Shown: positions 8,098 through 15,483 of the stretch, in pieces | Layout of the letters: each line of letters starts with the position of its first letter | How positions within the stretch are numbered: position 1 is the stretch's first letter | The notes under the pieces: generated by a model | The model's database searches: none | What the model saw: the letters and a program-made list of their open reading frames with translations, nothing else | Told to the model about the DNA's origin: nothing | Assembly (NCBI RefSeq): GCF_012033695.1 | Contig: NZ_JAAVJI010000004.1 | Coordinates: 124,001-188,000 of the forward strand | DNA: 64,000 nucleotides | Direction of reading: 5' to 3' | From: Pseudomonas quercus | Lineage (GTDB): Bacteria; Pseudomonadota; Gammaproteobacteria; Pseudomonadales; Pseudomonadaceae | Made by a program: the position numbers and the translations under genes

Positions 8098-8373
8098 TCA
8101 GCCTCCCGCGACCGCGGTGATGATCAGTGCAGTGGAATCAGCCGTTAGCGGGATATCCTGCCAGCGTTCTTCATCAGAATAAGGAATGTCGTCAATGACT
8201 AGGCTAACAAAAGGTTTCAACCGGTACTCGCTTTGTACAATAGCGCTGAATAACAGCGGTTCGCCCATCCATAGTCCATCCAACAGCTGTTGAGCATTCG
8301 AGCAAGTTAATGTCCAAGACTTACGGCCATTGGTAAGGTCTGAGAGCTGGCTAGCGATAATGATTCGGGTCAT
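8098..8373 (-). CDS. ThiS/MoaD-like sulfur-carrier protein with C-terminal Gly-Gly
   Basis: A 91-residue protein ending in ITAVAGG. The terminal diglycine and the ending strand are the hallmark of ubiquitin-like sulfur carriers, whose C-terminal glycine becomes a thiocarboxylate. Overall similarity to housekeeping ThiS or MoaD is low, so the call rests on length, the Gly-Gly end and position: three bases after the HExxH gene and one base before the ThiF-rhodanese gene. Published work on a TfuA protein showed that it hydrolyses thiocarboxylated ThiS to feed YcaO. That makes a private carrier next to tfuA and ycaO functionally coherent. Confidence 0.8.
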   Translation of the reverse strand: MTRIIIASQLSDLTNGRKSWTLTCSNAQQLLDGLWMGEPLLFSAIVQSEYRLKPFVSLVIDDIPYSDEERWQDIPLTADSTALIITAVAGG

Positions 8374-8376
8374 GCA

Positions 8377-9141
8377 TTAGTTTCCTTCCGGACACGCAGT
8401 GAGGTTCTGATAGAAGTCATTGAGTGAGGAAAACACCAGACGTCCCATCGGGGTAAAACAAGGTCGTTGCGCGGCAATGTCCAGGCAGCCGGCCAAATAC
8501 TTGTGCAAGTAAGCCTGACGTTCCTTCAAAAGGGGCGGGATGTACTCACAGCGGTAATATTTCAAGGCGGCCGCAGCGAAGTGGGCCGCAGCCATAACGC
8601 CTCGCAGAGTTTTGCCACTGGTACCCGATGGCAGTACATAGTCCCTTGGTGCCTCTTGCATTTGTAGGTCGTAAACCTCCATTACAAAGTTCAACCAGAT
8701 GTGCGCGTGCTCATGCACAAGTGTTTCCTCTAGCGGAACGGGCGAATCAAACGCACGCGAGCCCAAATAAATGGTTTGGGGAATCAACGCGCTGGTTGAG
8801 CTGCTCATGGGCTGGAGCAACTTCCGGTAGCGAATGGGGATGGCAAAAAAGCCGCGCCATGCTTCGCTCGTCATACCAATCCTGGCGGTGGCGTCTGCGA
8901 TCTTTCGTTGCTCCACAGCTGAGCACTGTGTCGAGTCAAGTTCATCAACCTGACTGCTGGCCAGACGCTTGAACAGCGCCCGCGCATTTTCCGGGTCTAG
9001 ATAATCGGTCAATGCGTCATGTGCATCCGGGGCCGAGTTACGCCGGCCACAGGCGACGGCGGCCAACAAGCTCCCGGGACGTACGCCATCATCGATGAAA
9101 GGGAGGCCACCAATAGCATCGAAAAATGTTGTAGGGTTCAT
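8377..9141 (-). CDS. HExxH-motif RiPP-associated protein, candidate 2-oxoglutarate-dependent peptide hydroxylase
   Basis: A 254-residue protein with HEHAH at residues 143-147 in LEETLVHEHAHIWL. A downstream stretch, TLRGVMAAAHFAAAALKYY, contains His187, a possible third metal ligand. This resembles the TIGR04267-type HEXXH domain found in peptide-modifying clusters. Some members are now named peptide beta-hydroxylases rather than peptidases; I recall this and did not check it. It sits inside the operon between tfuA and the ThiS-like gene with 3-7 base gaps. Either side-chain hydroxylation of the precursor or leader proteolysis is possible. Hydroxylation seems likelier from the family, but proteolysis cannot be excluded because no other leader peptidase is visible. 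Confidence 0.72.
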   Translation of the reverse strand: MNPTTFFDAIGGLPFIDDGVRPGSLLAAVACGRRNSAPDAHDALTDYLDPENARALFKRLASSQVDELDSTQCSAVEQRKIADATARIGMTSEAWRGFFAIPIRYRKLLQPMSSSTSALIPQTIYLGSRAFDSPVPLEETLVHEHAHIWLNFVMEVYDLQMQEAPRDYVLPSGTSGKTLRGVMAAAHFAAAALKYYRCEYIPPLLKERQAYLHKYLAGCLDIAAQRPCFTPMGRLVFSSLNDFYQNLTACPEGN

Positions 9142-9148
9142 GAGCAGT

Positions 9149-9814
9149 TCAATCCACGCATTTGGAACGCCAGCAACGAGATGCCAAGAAGCTCTTCAGG
9201 TCATGACTCTTGACGCGAAACTCCCTGAACCCGGACAGCGCTTGATTAATCTCTTGCGACGTCATCTCGCCGGTGTCCTGCAATAGCTTTTTCAGCCTGG
9301 ACAAGGTGCGCTCTGCGTACCAGCGCTCTTTGAGGTCCTTAATAATCGACTGGGCGTTATCAGTTGATATGTGCTGCTGCCTTTCTAGCGCACTGACAAA
9401 GCCGCGAATATGGATCAGTGGCTCAGACATGGCGCGATATGGAGCATCAATCTCGTGAATCAGCGTCACCTCGTCGTCGTCGAACTCTGGATCGTCGCAA
9501 TACTGCCCATAGACCGCTCCATGACCCTGCATGCCCAGCAGGCGCATTTCACTCGCCCTGATGGCGCCCATGGATGACAGGCCCCATATCCTCCAGCCCT
9601 TGTGTATCGCTTTTCGGATTTCGATGTGACCTACAGAAGGAAAGCTGTGGAAAGTGCCATCCACAATTGCGATGTTGCCCGTAACACGGTGCTGGCCAAC
9701 CAGCGCCTGGATGTCGCCGCGCTTGGCCGGTGGATGCACCACCACCTCACTCAGTTCGGACAGAGCCTGTTCCATACCTGACGCCGTTGGCCCTACAAAT
9801 ATATGCAGCTTCAT
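9149..9814 (-). CDS. TfuA-family protein, YcaO partner for thioamidation
   Basis: A 221-residue TfuA protein. The diagnostic core is at residues 52-89: DGTFHSFPSVGHIEIRKAI followed by GLSSMGAIRASE. This contains the Ser (SSMG) and Lys (IRK) of the Ser-Lys hydrolase-like site reported for a TfuA. In studied systems, TfuA releases sulfide from thiocarboxylated ThiS and raises the affinity of YcaO for its peptide. The Shine-Dalgarno AGGAGG is five bases from ATG 9814, and the gene starts 13 bases after ycaO. TfuA separates thioamide-forming YcaO pairs from azoline-forming cyclodehydratases, so it sets the predicted chemistry of this cluster. Confidence 0.92.
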   Translation of the reverse strand: MKLHIFVGPTASGMEQALSELSEVVVHPPAKRGDIQALVGQHRVTGNIAIVDGTFHSFPSVGHIEIRKAIHKGWRIWGLSSMGAIRASEMRLLGMQGHGAVYGQYCDDPEFDDDEVTLIHEIDAPYRAMSEPLIHIRGFVSALERQQHISTDNAQSIIKDLKERWYAERTLSRLKKLLQDTGEMTSQEINQALSGFREFRVKSHDLKSFLASRCWRSKCVD

Positions 9815-9827
9815 ATTCCCTCCTGCC

Positions 9828-11036
9828 CTAGCGTGCGATGTAGTGGGACAGGCGAGGACCTGCGCGCTTGAGTGCTGGCTGGAACGATTCCATGCCTGGG
9901 ACGACGATCTTGACTACTGCCAATGGCGAATTGTTTTTACTCAGTACCACCCGCAATACCTGACTGAAACCATTGTTTCTCAAGCGCCTTAGCAGGCACT
10001 CCAAGGCTGACTCGATGCTGTGAATTTCCGGGTTGGCATCCTCAATCGATGAGTAGGTTATCGACTCGCGAGTGTCGTTGACGTCCCGGCGCAAGCGTGC
10101 AACCGCGCCGAGTTCAGCTTCGCCACTGTCGGTGCTGAAGTACTTGAATCGCTCAATCAAGTCGTCCCTACCGCCATGAATGTAAGACAGCCGGGATTGC
10201 GCTGCCTCTGCAAGTCCTCTCACGGCCGCAATGTCTCGGCACAGGTGCAAACCCGAACCACACGAAATCGCGATAGGTGCATTGTCGGAGGGTTCTAGGA
10301 TGAACCCTTGGAAATAAGGCAGCCCAATCACGCTGGGGGTATACCTGACCAACGCGCTTAACCCAGCCTGCTCGATACGGTTGAACAAAGGGTCGAGCGT
10401 CTCGACCGCACAGTCACGCTGGACTAGGCGAGAGGTGTTTTTCATAAAGTTAAAGGCCTGGACATCGCGCTCCACGATTTCCGCGATGCCATGAACGCTG
10501 GCCTCATCCACAGTGTTTCCGGAACTAAGTCCGTTGGTGCTGGTGCCGAAAATGCGTTGACCCTGGTTTTCGTTGAACGGCGAGAAAATCAGCTCGGCGG
10601 GTATGGCGAAGATTTCTCCGCTCGCAATGTCCTGAGCATGGACACACACCAATGGTCCATCGGGATCGATAGGTGCGCCTAGGATTGGACAAAAATCTAC
10701 GAAGTCGTAATCAAAGCCTACTTGAGCAGCGACCTTGCGTGGAGTGGACAGGAACACCTCAATGTTTCTGTTCCGATACTCCGCGATTGCAAATTCAATC
10801 GCCTCCATGTATGCACCGACCTGCGCTTCGGCCGCATGCATGCCCTTACCTGCGCTCACGCACAACGAGCCTTCAACAGCATCAGGTCGAATACTGGCGA
10901 AGACCGGAATACCAATCTTGTCCAGCCATGTTGTATTGGTAACACGGGTAATGCCGAACTGCCCTGCAAGTGCTCTGGCATGGGCTAGGGTGGTGGATAG
11001 TGATGCCTTACGCAAACTTGAGGTCATGCGAAACAT
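9828..11036 (-). CDS. YcaO-domain protein, predicted peptide-backbone thioamide synthetase
   Basis: A 402-residue YcaO protein. Acidic nucleotide/Mg-binding motifs are in place: E78/E81 in GAYMEAIEFAIAE, E186/E189 in GIAEIVERD, and R273/E277/R282 in VRGLAEAAQSRL. YcaO enzymes phosphorylate backbone amides with ATP; with a TfuA partner they install sulfur. The C-terminus lacks the proline-rich PxPxP tail of azoline-forming YcaO cyclodehydratases, and no E1-like RiPP-recognition partner is fused. ATG 11036 has a weak AGGT upstream; ATG 11027 is an alternative. It lies 71 bases after the precursor gene with a stem-loop between them. The N-terminus has no evident peptide-binding domain, so how it recognises the leader is open. 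Confidence 0.92.
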   Translation of the reverse strand: MFRMTSSLRKASLSTTLAHARALAGQFGITRVTNTTWLDKIGIPVFASIRPDAVEGSLCVSAGKGMHAAEAQVGAYMEAIEFAIAEYRNRNIEVFLSTPRKVAAQVGFDYDFVDFCPILGAPIDPDGPLVCVHAQDIASGEIFAIPAELIFSPFNENQGQRIFGTSTNGLSSGNTVDEASVHGIAEIVERDVQAFNFMKNTSRLVQRDCAVETLDPLFNRIEQAGLSALVRYTPSVIGLPYFQGFILEPSDNAPIAISCGSGLHLCRDIAAVRGLAEAAQSRLSYIHGGRDDLIERFKYFSTDSGEAELGAVARLRRDVNDTRESITYSSIEDANPEIHSIESALECLLRRLRNNGFSQVLRVVLSKNNSPLAVVKIVVPGMESFQPALKRAGPRLSHYIAR

Positions 11037-11070
11037 GTTTGGACCTGTTGAAGTTTTGAGTGCGCCAACT

Positions 11071-11100
11071 GCGTGCTATTCGGATGAATGAATAGCACGC
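11071..11100 (-). terminator. Stem-loop between precursor gene and ycaO
   Basis: GCGTGCTATTC (11071-11081) and GAATAGCACGC (11090-11100) form a perfect 11-base-pair stem with an 8-base loop. On the minus strand, in the direction of the operon, no T-run follows, so it would act as a leaky attenuator or an mRNA-stabilising 3' end for the precursor message. This arrangement is common where a RiPP precursor must outnumber its enzymes. On the plus strand the stem is followed by GTTTTTG, but no plus-strand gene ends there. Confidence 0.65.
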
Positions 11101-11107
11101 GTTTTTG

Positions 11108-11263
11108 TTACTTGCCGGTGTCTTCTATGTCAGCAGCGATCGCATTATTAGATTCGTGAATAACAAATCCGGCGAGCATTTGGCCTTCGTCATTCAGAAT
11201 GTTAGCAAACGCTTCGATATCAGAAGCTTCGAGGGTGAATGATTCATTAGCTGCTTGGTTCAT
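11108..11263 (-). CDS. Probable RiPP precursor peptide, 51 residues, no cysteine
   Basis: Starts at ATG 11263 behind an AAGGA Shine-Dalgarno with good spacing. The frame is open to 11317, but those extra codons precede the Shine-Dalgarno. The first 30 residues are acidic and leader-like (FTLEASDIEAFANILNDE is helix-prone). The rest, roughly GFVIHESNNAIAADIEDTGK, would be the core. There is no Cys and only one His, with several Asn, Asp and Ser/Thr. That fits backbone thioamidation and Asp/Asn/His hydroxylation rather than azole formation. It is the first gene of the island operon, ahead of ycaO. I do not recognise the peptide. The leader/core border is a guess, and no Gly-Gly site is present. 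Confidence 0.78.
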   Translation of the reverse strand: MNQAANESFTLEASDIEAFANILNDEGQMLAGFVIHESNNAIAADIEDTGK

Positions 11264-11482
11264 GTGGAAATCCTTGAGTTGATAAGTGCCATTATTGGCT
11301 AGTACTCTTCTGGGCATTGACGCACTTATTAAAATGCGAAAACATGGTGCGGCCTGAAAGAGTAGGAATATTTTTATAGCATCCTGCCAGAATGCTCAAC
11401 TACAAGACTTGGTAGGTTGAATTGCGTGATTCCTGTTTCAGCGTATTCCAACGGAGTTTCATTGGCCAAGTAATTCCGCAAC

Positions 11483-11587
11483 TGGAACTTGCCCGCCCTG
11501 CGGGCCGCCATCGACCGGGATTTTTTCTGCTGTCCGAAGCGCACTACGAGCGCTACATCGCACCCGCCTTCTTGAGAGGGGCTATGA
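11483..11587 (+). pseudogene. Degraded 3' end of the DUF1289 gene
   Basis: Encodes FFLLSEAHYERYIAPAFL like the end of the gene at 1863. It lacks the cysteine-containing N-terminus, and two bases are missing before the stop, so the frame runs on. Similarity to the first copy fades upstream of about 11483, which marks the right border of the island. Confidence 0.8.
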
Positions 11588-11873
11588 GTCAGCGCCCGGA
11601 CATCACGTTTACAACGGTCCAGGTGGCGGCGCTTGAGCGAAGGGCATCGACAGGCATATCGTGATCCAGGGTGGCAGTATCGAGTACCCCTTGCCGATAA
11701 ATCGTGACGGGCTAGGGATCTGCCACCCGGTGACTGAAGAGGCCTGGGCTCGGTTCGCGCAGACCTTCGCCCGCCGTGGCAAGGCGCGAATCAATGTGAG
11801 CAGCGTGGTTAGAGGGGAGGGCGGGGATACCGATGCGGCGCGTTTTGCTGGGGTGTTTGTGATGCAAAGGTAG
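11584..11873 (+). pseudogene. YiiD-type thioesterase remnant with internal deletion
   Basis: Begins MSQRPDITFTTVQVAALER, then jumps to sequence matching the last third of the gene at 2324 and ends at the same TAG. The copy is 290 bases against 480. The 190-base loss is not a multiple of three, so the two parts lie in different frames. An AGCG microhomology at the junction suggests a simple deletion. It is not expected to make a working enzyme. Confidence 0.88.
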
Positions 11874-11970
11874 CATTCAAGCTTTGACTCAGCTCGCCAG
11901 TCTCTTCACACGTAACGCATAACACCTTCATAACAATGCACCTCACTTGGCACCCTTAGCACTCTGATCC

Positions 11971-11997
11971 TGAGCACCTCATACAAGGAGGTGCTCA
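11971..11997 (+). promoter_or_regulatory. Shine-Dalgarno hairpin of the full-length pyocin gene
   Basis: TGAGCACCTC (11971-11980) pairs with GAGGTGCTCA (11988-11997) around ATACAAG. After a C/T mismatch, two further pairs extend the stem past the start codon. It includes most of the AAGGAGGT and the A of the ATG at 11997. The same element, with a perfect 13-base stem, precedes the truncated leader at 2927. Preservation in both copies suggests the structure matters for translation control of the toxin. Confidence 0.7.
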
Positions 11998-14900
11998 TGA
12001 GTGATGGTTATTATAAGGATGACGGCTACGTCAACATCCGCCCGGGCCCTGCGCCCCCCGGGGCAACGGCGGCTTTTTCGGCACAGGTTTCATAAGCGGG
12101 CCAGGTCGCTCCAGCCGAAAGCGGCGCAAGCGCAGATTAGCTGCTCGCAGGGCCAGTGAAGTCGCCCATCAGGCTGCCCTCGAAAAAGAACGCCAGGCAC
12201 GTGAGGTTGCGGCCGAGGCGGCTCGACGCACAGCCGCCCAGCAGCGGTACCAGGCGCAATTGCATGAAGTAGCCAATGCCAGGCAGCGCGCCGCTGAACG
12301 GCTTGAAGCAGACATCCGAGCGGGCTTGATTCGGCACGGGCTCCCGCCCACTGCCGCCTTGTCAGATGTTCCCGGCCGGGCCTATCTGCAACAGGAGCAG
12401 GTGGCCGTTGGCCAGCTCAGCCAGGCCCTCGTAGCAGAGCGCGATCACTTGCTGGCCCAGGCCAGGCGCTTCTATGGCGACGACCCCGTCGCTCACCCAG
12501 AGACACATTACCTGGAAAGGGTGCTCGCTGAGGGCGACTCCGCGCATGAGGCGTGGCGCGCAGCGATGCTGGCGGCACAACAGGCAGAGGCAGTCGACAA
12601 CCGGCTCGCCAGGCTTAACGAACGCGCTGCGGCGTTGGCGCATGAAGTCGCGGCCATGGATGCGAGGTGGAGAACCGAGCAGGAAGCCCAGGCCCGTTAC
12701 CGCGAAATAGATGCGCGTCGAGACATCGACGTGCAGGCGCTGCAGGCGATACGGCAAGCCGCTCGCGAGCGTGACGTGCAACACAAGCAGACCTTGCGCG
12801 TAGGCGCAGCAACGCTTGCTGGCCCGGCCATCATTTCAGGCGCTACCGAAGCGATTCGCGCAGAAGCGCTTCGCCTAGCGTTGACGGCCCTTCGCGAAGC
12901 CGGGGCGTTTGCGAAGCCCGCGGCGGACCTGCTGCGCAAACCCCCGTTCTGGACCTTGCTGGTGTACTCGCCAGCATTAGGCGATGGCGAGCTCACGCCG
13001 GAGCAACGCCGTCGATTTGCGGTGGCGTTACCGCTGGCCGACATGGGGCAAGGTCTTGGCGCGTCGATGCCGGACGAGCTAGAGACTGTCGAACTCGATT
13101 ATCGGCTCAAGGCGGAAACTCTCTACGGCCAGACCGCCGTTCATGCGGTGCCCACCGGAGGAACGATCTCCGCGCAAGTACCGGTCCGCCATGCCCAATG
13201 GCAAGCGGAAGCGCAAGCCTATGAAGTGCACGGGCCGGACCTCGCTGCGCCCACACTTCAGGTCGAACCGGCTGTCGTTACCGCCTTGCCCGTGGAGCCC
13301 GCCCCTGCGCTTCGCGGCGTTACAAACCTGGCGCACCTAGGCGCAGCTACGGTTCCGGACGGCGCCTCCACGCGCTTCAACGACTGCGTTCTGGTGTTTC
13401 CCGCCGAAGTCGGGATAGGCCCCTGCTACGTCGCCTTCGAGGACCCACTCACTGGGCCCGGCGTGGCTACAGGGGACGGGCAGGGCACCCTCGACCTGCG
13501 CAATCTCTTGGCTAACCCTGGCTTTCCCCATTTGCCTGCATCCGTTGCAGCCTCGTTGAAATGGCGAACCTTCGAATCGACCGACGCGCTTTCGGCTGAG
13601 GTGTGGCGCGCGCTGTCGCACATGGATGCCGAAACCCAAGGCATCGGCGAGATCAACCGCAATCGGCTACGCAAGGGGTACCCGCCAATAGTGCCACGGT
13701 CGCAGTGGTCCGAGACGCGCCGCACACTCCAACTGCGGTACGCCCGCCCACCTGAAACCCTGGTTGAGGCCTATAGCCTCGATAATCTGAGGCTCGGAGC
13801 CGAGGGTGGGCAGCCCTTGCTCGGGGCTAGTGAGCCCGTACACACCCCGTGGCTCTCGGCGTACCCCAAATACGCCGAGCAGGTGGCCGCCGCGCAAGCC
13901 GCCGCTCGAGCCGAAGCGGCGGCAGCGCTTGAGCAGGAACGCGCCCTTCAACAGCAGGCCGAGGAAGCCGCTAGGGCAAACGCTGCCGCTGCGGATTGGC
14001 TACGGGCCGCCAACCGGTTCACTCATATGCGCGCAAGTTCGGCGCCTAGTGCCTTTTTGTTGAGCCCAGCGGGTGAAGTACCGCTGAGTAATGACGCTGG
14101 CGCCTCCCTTGAAACCAGTTTGCGCTCCGCACTCGGCGAGCTTCAGGTGGCCGATGATGGCGAACTAGCAGTGGACTTCCTGGACCTGGCGTTCGAAAGG
14201 CCTGAGGGGGATTTTCCTCCCGGGATCGCGCTAAGCCTGCCGCTGGAGTGGCTGGTTCCTGATCCGCCTAATGGCCTTGTCGGCCAAGCCGCTGCTTACT
14301 CGGTAGAGCTGCCTTACCGAATCGGCTCAATCACAGAATACGATGGCGCTTCGCTGTTCGTCACCCGCACAGGCATTCAAGGTGTAGCGCGTGAGGTGCG
14401 GGTCATCCGGGCGGAGCTGGATTCCGGCACCGGCAGCTGGTTGCTCATCGACGACGCCGCCAGCGGCCGGCGCCTGACCTGGACCCCCGCAAGCGCGCCG
14501 GGAGCCGAGAGCCTGGGCGGGACCACCTTGCCGATCACACCCGCCCTGGTGGGCTTGTACACCGGCAACGGCGAGCCGATCGCCGCGCCACAACTGGAAA
14601 CATATCCGGGGCTTCATGATTGGGGCATAGATGATTTCATAGTCGTCTATCCGGCCGACTCCGGGCTACCCCCTGAATATGTGATGTTCAGCGAGGCCTG
14701 GCGGCGCTACACCCCAGGTGTAGTGAGCGGGGCAGGGCAGGCGGTGGAAGGGCAATGGCTGGACGCACGGGTGAACACCGTAGGTGTGCCTGTTCCGGCA
14801 AGTGTGGCAGAGCGGTTGCGGGGGCGCAGTTTTGCGTCGTTCGATAGCTTCCGCCGGGCATTTTGGAGAGAGGTGGGGAGAGATCTCTCAGCCTTGGGGG

Positions 14901-15100
14901 CGCCAGAGGGAATTTTTGAGAGGCTGACTGGCTTTGGTCGCGCCATTCCTGCAGATAAGCATGAGAGGGCCGGCAGGCGGACAAGGCTTGAGATTCATCA
15001 TGTGAAACCCATCAGTGAGGGCGGCGAAGTTTACGACGTAGACAATATGATCATTGTCTCCCCGGCCGCCCACATAAGAATTCACAAGGAACAAAAATGA
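11997..15100 (+). CDS. S-type pyocin (HNH DNase bacteriocin) with a 1-nt frameshift near the N-terminus
   Basis: Read across the frameshift it encodes about 1,034 residues. A Gly-rich leader (MSDGYYKDDGYVNIRPGPAP, then GNGGFFGTGFISGPGRS) is followed by a basic/Ala-rich coiled coil, pyocin-S translocation-type domains, and a C-terminal HNH DNase with HHVKPISEGGEVYDVDN and a final HIRIH. The toxin would cut DNA in related cells after receptor-mediated uptake. The leader frame is left at C6G4 (12054-12063): one base is missing relative to the copy at 2927, so the ATG frame stops at 12093-12095. The open frame starting TTG 12260 has no ribosome-binding site and is not a real start. An internal segment (about 13380-13800) resembles the pre-nuclease linker plus a degenerate nuclease. 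The stop overlaps the immunity ATG. Whether full-length toxin is made is unclear. Confidence 0.85.
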
Positions 15101-15357
15101 ACGGTGGAGCAACGTCTTTGAAATCCCAATTAGAAATGGTCCTGAACGAGATTCTGGCGAATATGACCGATCCTGAAGGAGATGACGGTCGCCTGGATGA
15201 GCTTATTTTTGAGTTTGAGCGAATTAGTGAACACCCGGAGGGTTCCAATCTTATGTTTTGGCCAAAGCCAGGTGCTGATACCTCCATAAATGGAATCGTC
15301 GCCGAAGTTGAACGCTGGCGCCTGGAAAACGGTTTGCCAGGTTTGGAGAGTGAATAA
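15097..15357 (+). CDS. Pyocin/colicin E-type DNase immunity protein 1
   Basis: An 86-residue acidic protein of the colicin E9/pyocin immunity family: a four-helix fold with the hallmark EHPEGSNLMFWPKPGAD segment. Its ATG overlaps the pyocin stop (ATGA), the usual arrangement that ensures the producer is protected. It should bind the HNH domain ending at 15100. Its last ~65 bases are nearly identical to those of the second immunity gene (ending 16066), while the rest differs. That pattern fits cassette recombination with specificity kept in the variable half. Confidence 0.92.
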   Translation: MNGGATSLKSQLEMVLNEILANMTDPEGDDGRLDELIFEFERISEHPEGSNLMFWPKPGADTSINGIVAEVERWRLENGLPGLESE

Positions 15358-15445
15358 AGCCGAGTAGGCTTCAATGGCGCACCGCCTTCCGAGCGGTGCG
15401 CCGGTTAAACAGGGAGTTACACTTGTGTTCAAGGAGCGGTAAGAA
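15293..15445 (+). repeat. Downstream homology block of toxin cassette 1
   Basis: Covers the immunity 3' end, the stem-loop, the AGGGAG ribosome-binding site and the first codons of a following gene. It matches 16002-16155. Here the following gene is cut to GTG TTC AAG GAG CGG TAA at 15425-15442, a stub of the start of the gene at 16135. A second block, 14747-14880 against 15460-15593, flanks the nuclease tips on the other side. Confidence 0.85.
15376..15402 (+). terminator. Stem-loop after immunity gene 1
   Basis: GGCGCACCGC and GCGGTGCGCC form a perfect 10-pair stem with a 7-base loop. No T-run follows, so termination would be partial or the stem may protect the upstream message. A second copy after immunity gene 2 (16086-16112) keeps the stem with two G-U pairs. 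The element belongs to the duplicated block. Confidence 0.6.
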
Positions 15446-15483
15446 GAGGGGAGGCGGTAGAGTAGCAATGGCTGGACGCATGG

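Larger units (their letters stand above)
11489..12060 (+). repeat. Right copy of the long direct repeat flanking the RiPP island
   Basis: Same orientation as 2228-3016: DUF1289 3' end, thioesterase with an internal deletion, pyocin promoter, hairpin and leader. Differences between the copies include scattered substitutions and the ~190-base deletion, so the duplication is not recent or was acquired from a related strain. RecA recombination between the copies would remove the island and rejoin a promoter to the pyocin gene. Confidence 0.85.

Noticed and set aside
6933..8373. Thiamine or molybdopterin synthesis genes
   Set aside because: No thiG, thiC, moaE or similar partner is adjacent, the carrier is divergent, and both genes are embedded in the YcaO-TfuA operon.
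9828..11036. Azoline-forming cyclodehydratase (microcin B17-like)
   Set aside because: No C-protein partner or dehydrogenase, no Cys in the candidate precursor, no PxPxP tail, and a TfuA partner is present.
11108..11317. 69-residue version of the precursor peptide
   Set aside because: The Shine-Dalgarno lies before ATG 11263, inside the longer frame; the extra residues precede it.
12260..12262. Start of the pyocin at this codon
   Set aside because: It is a TTG inside the coiled-coil coding region without a ribosome-binding site. The homologous leader at 11997 shows that the true start is upstream, across a frameshift.
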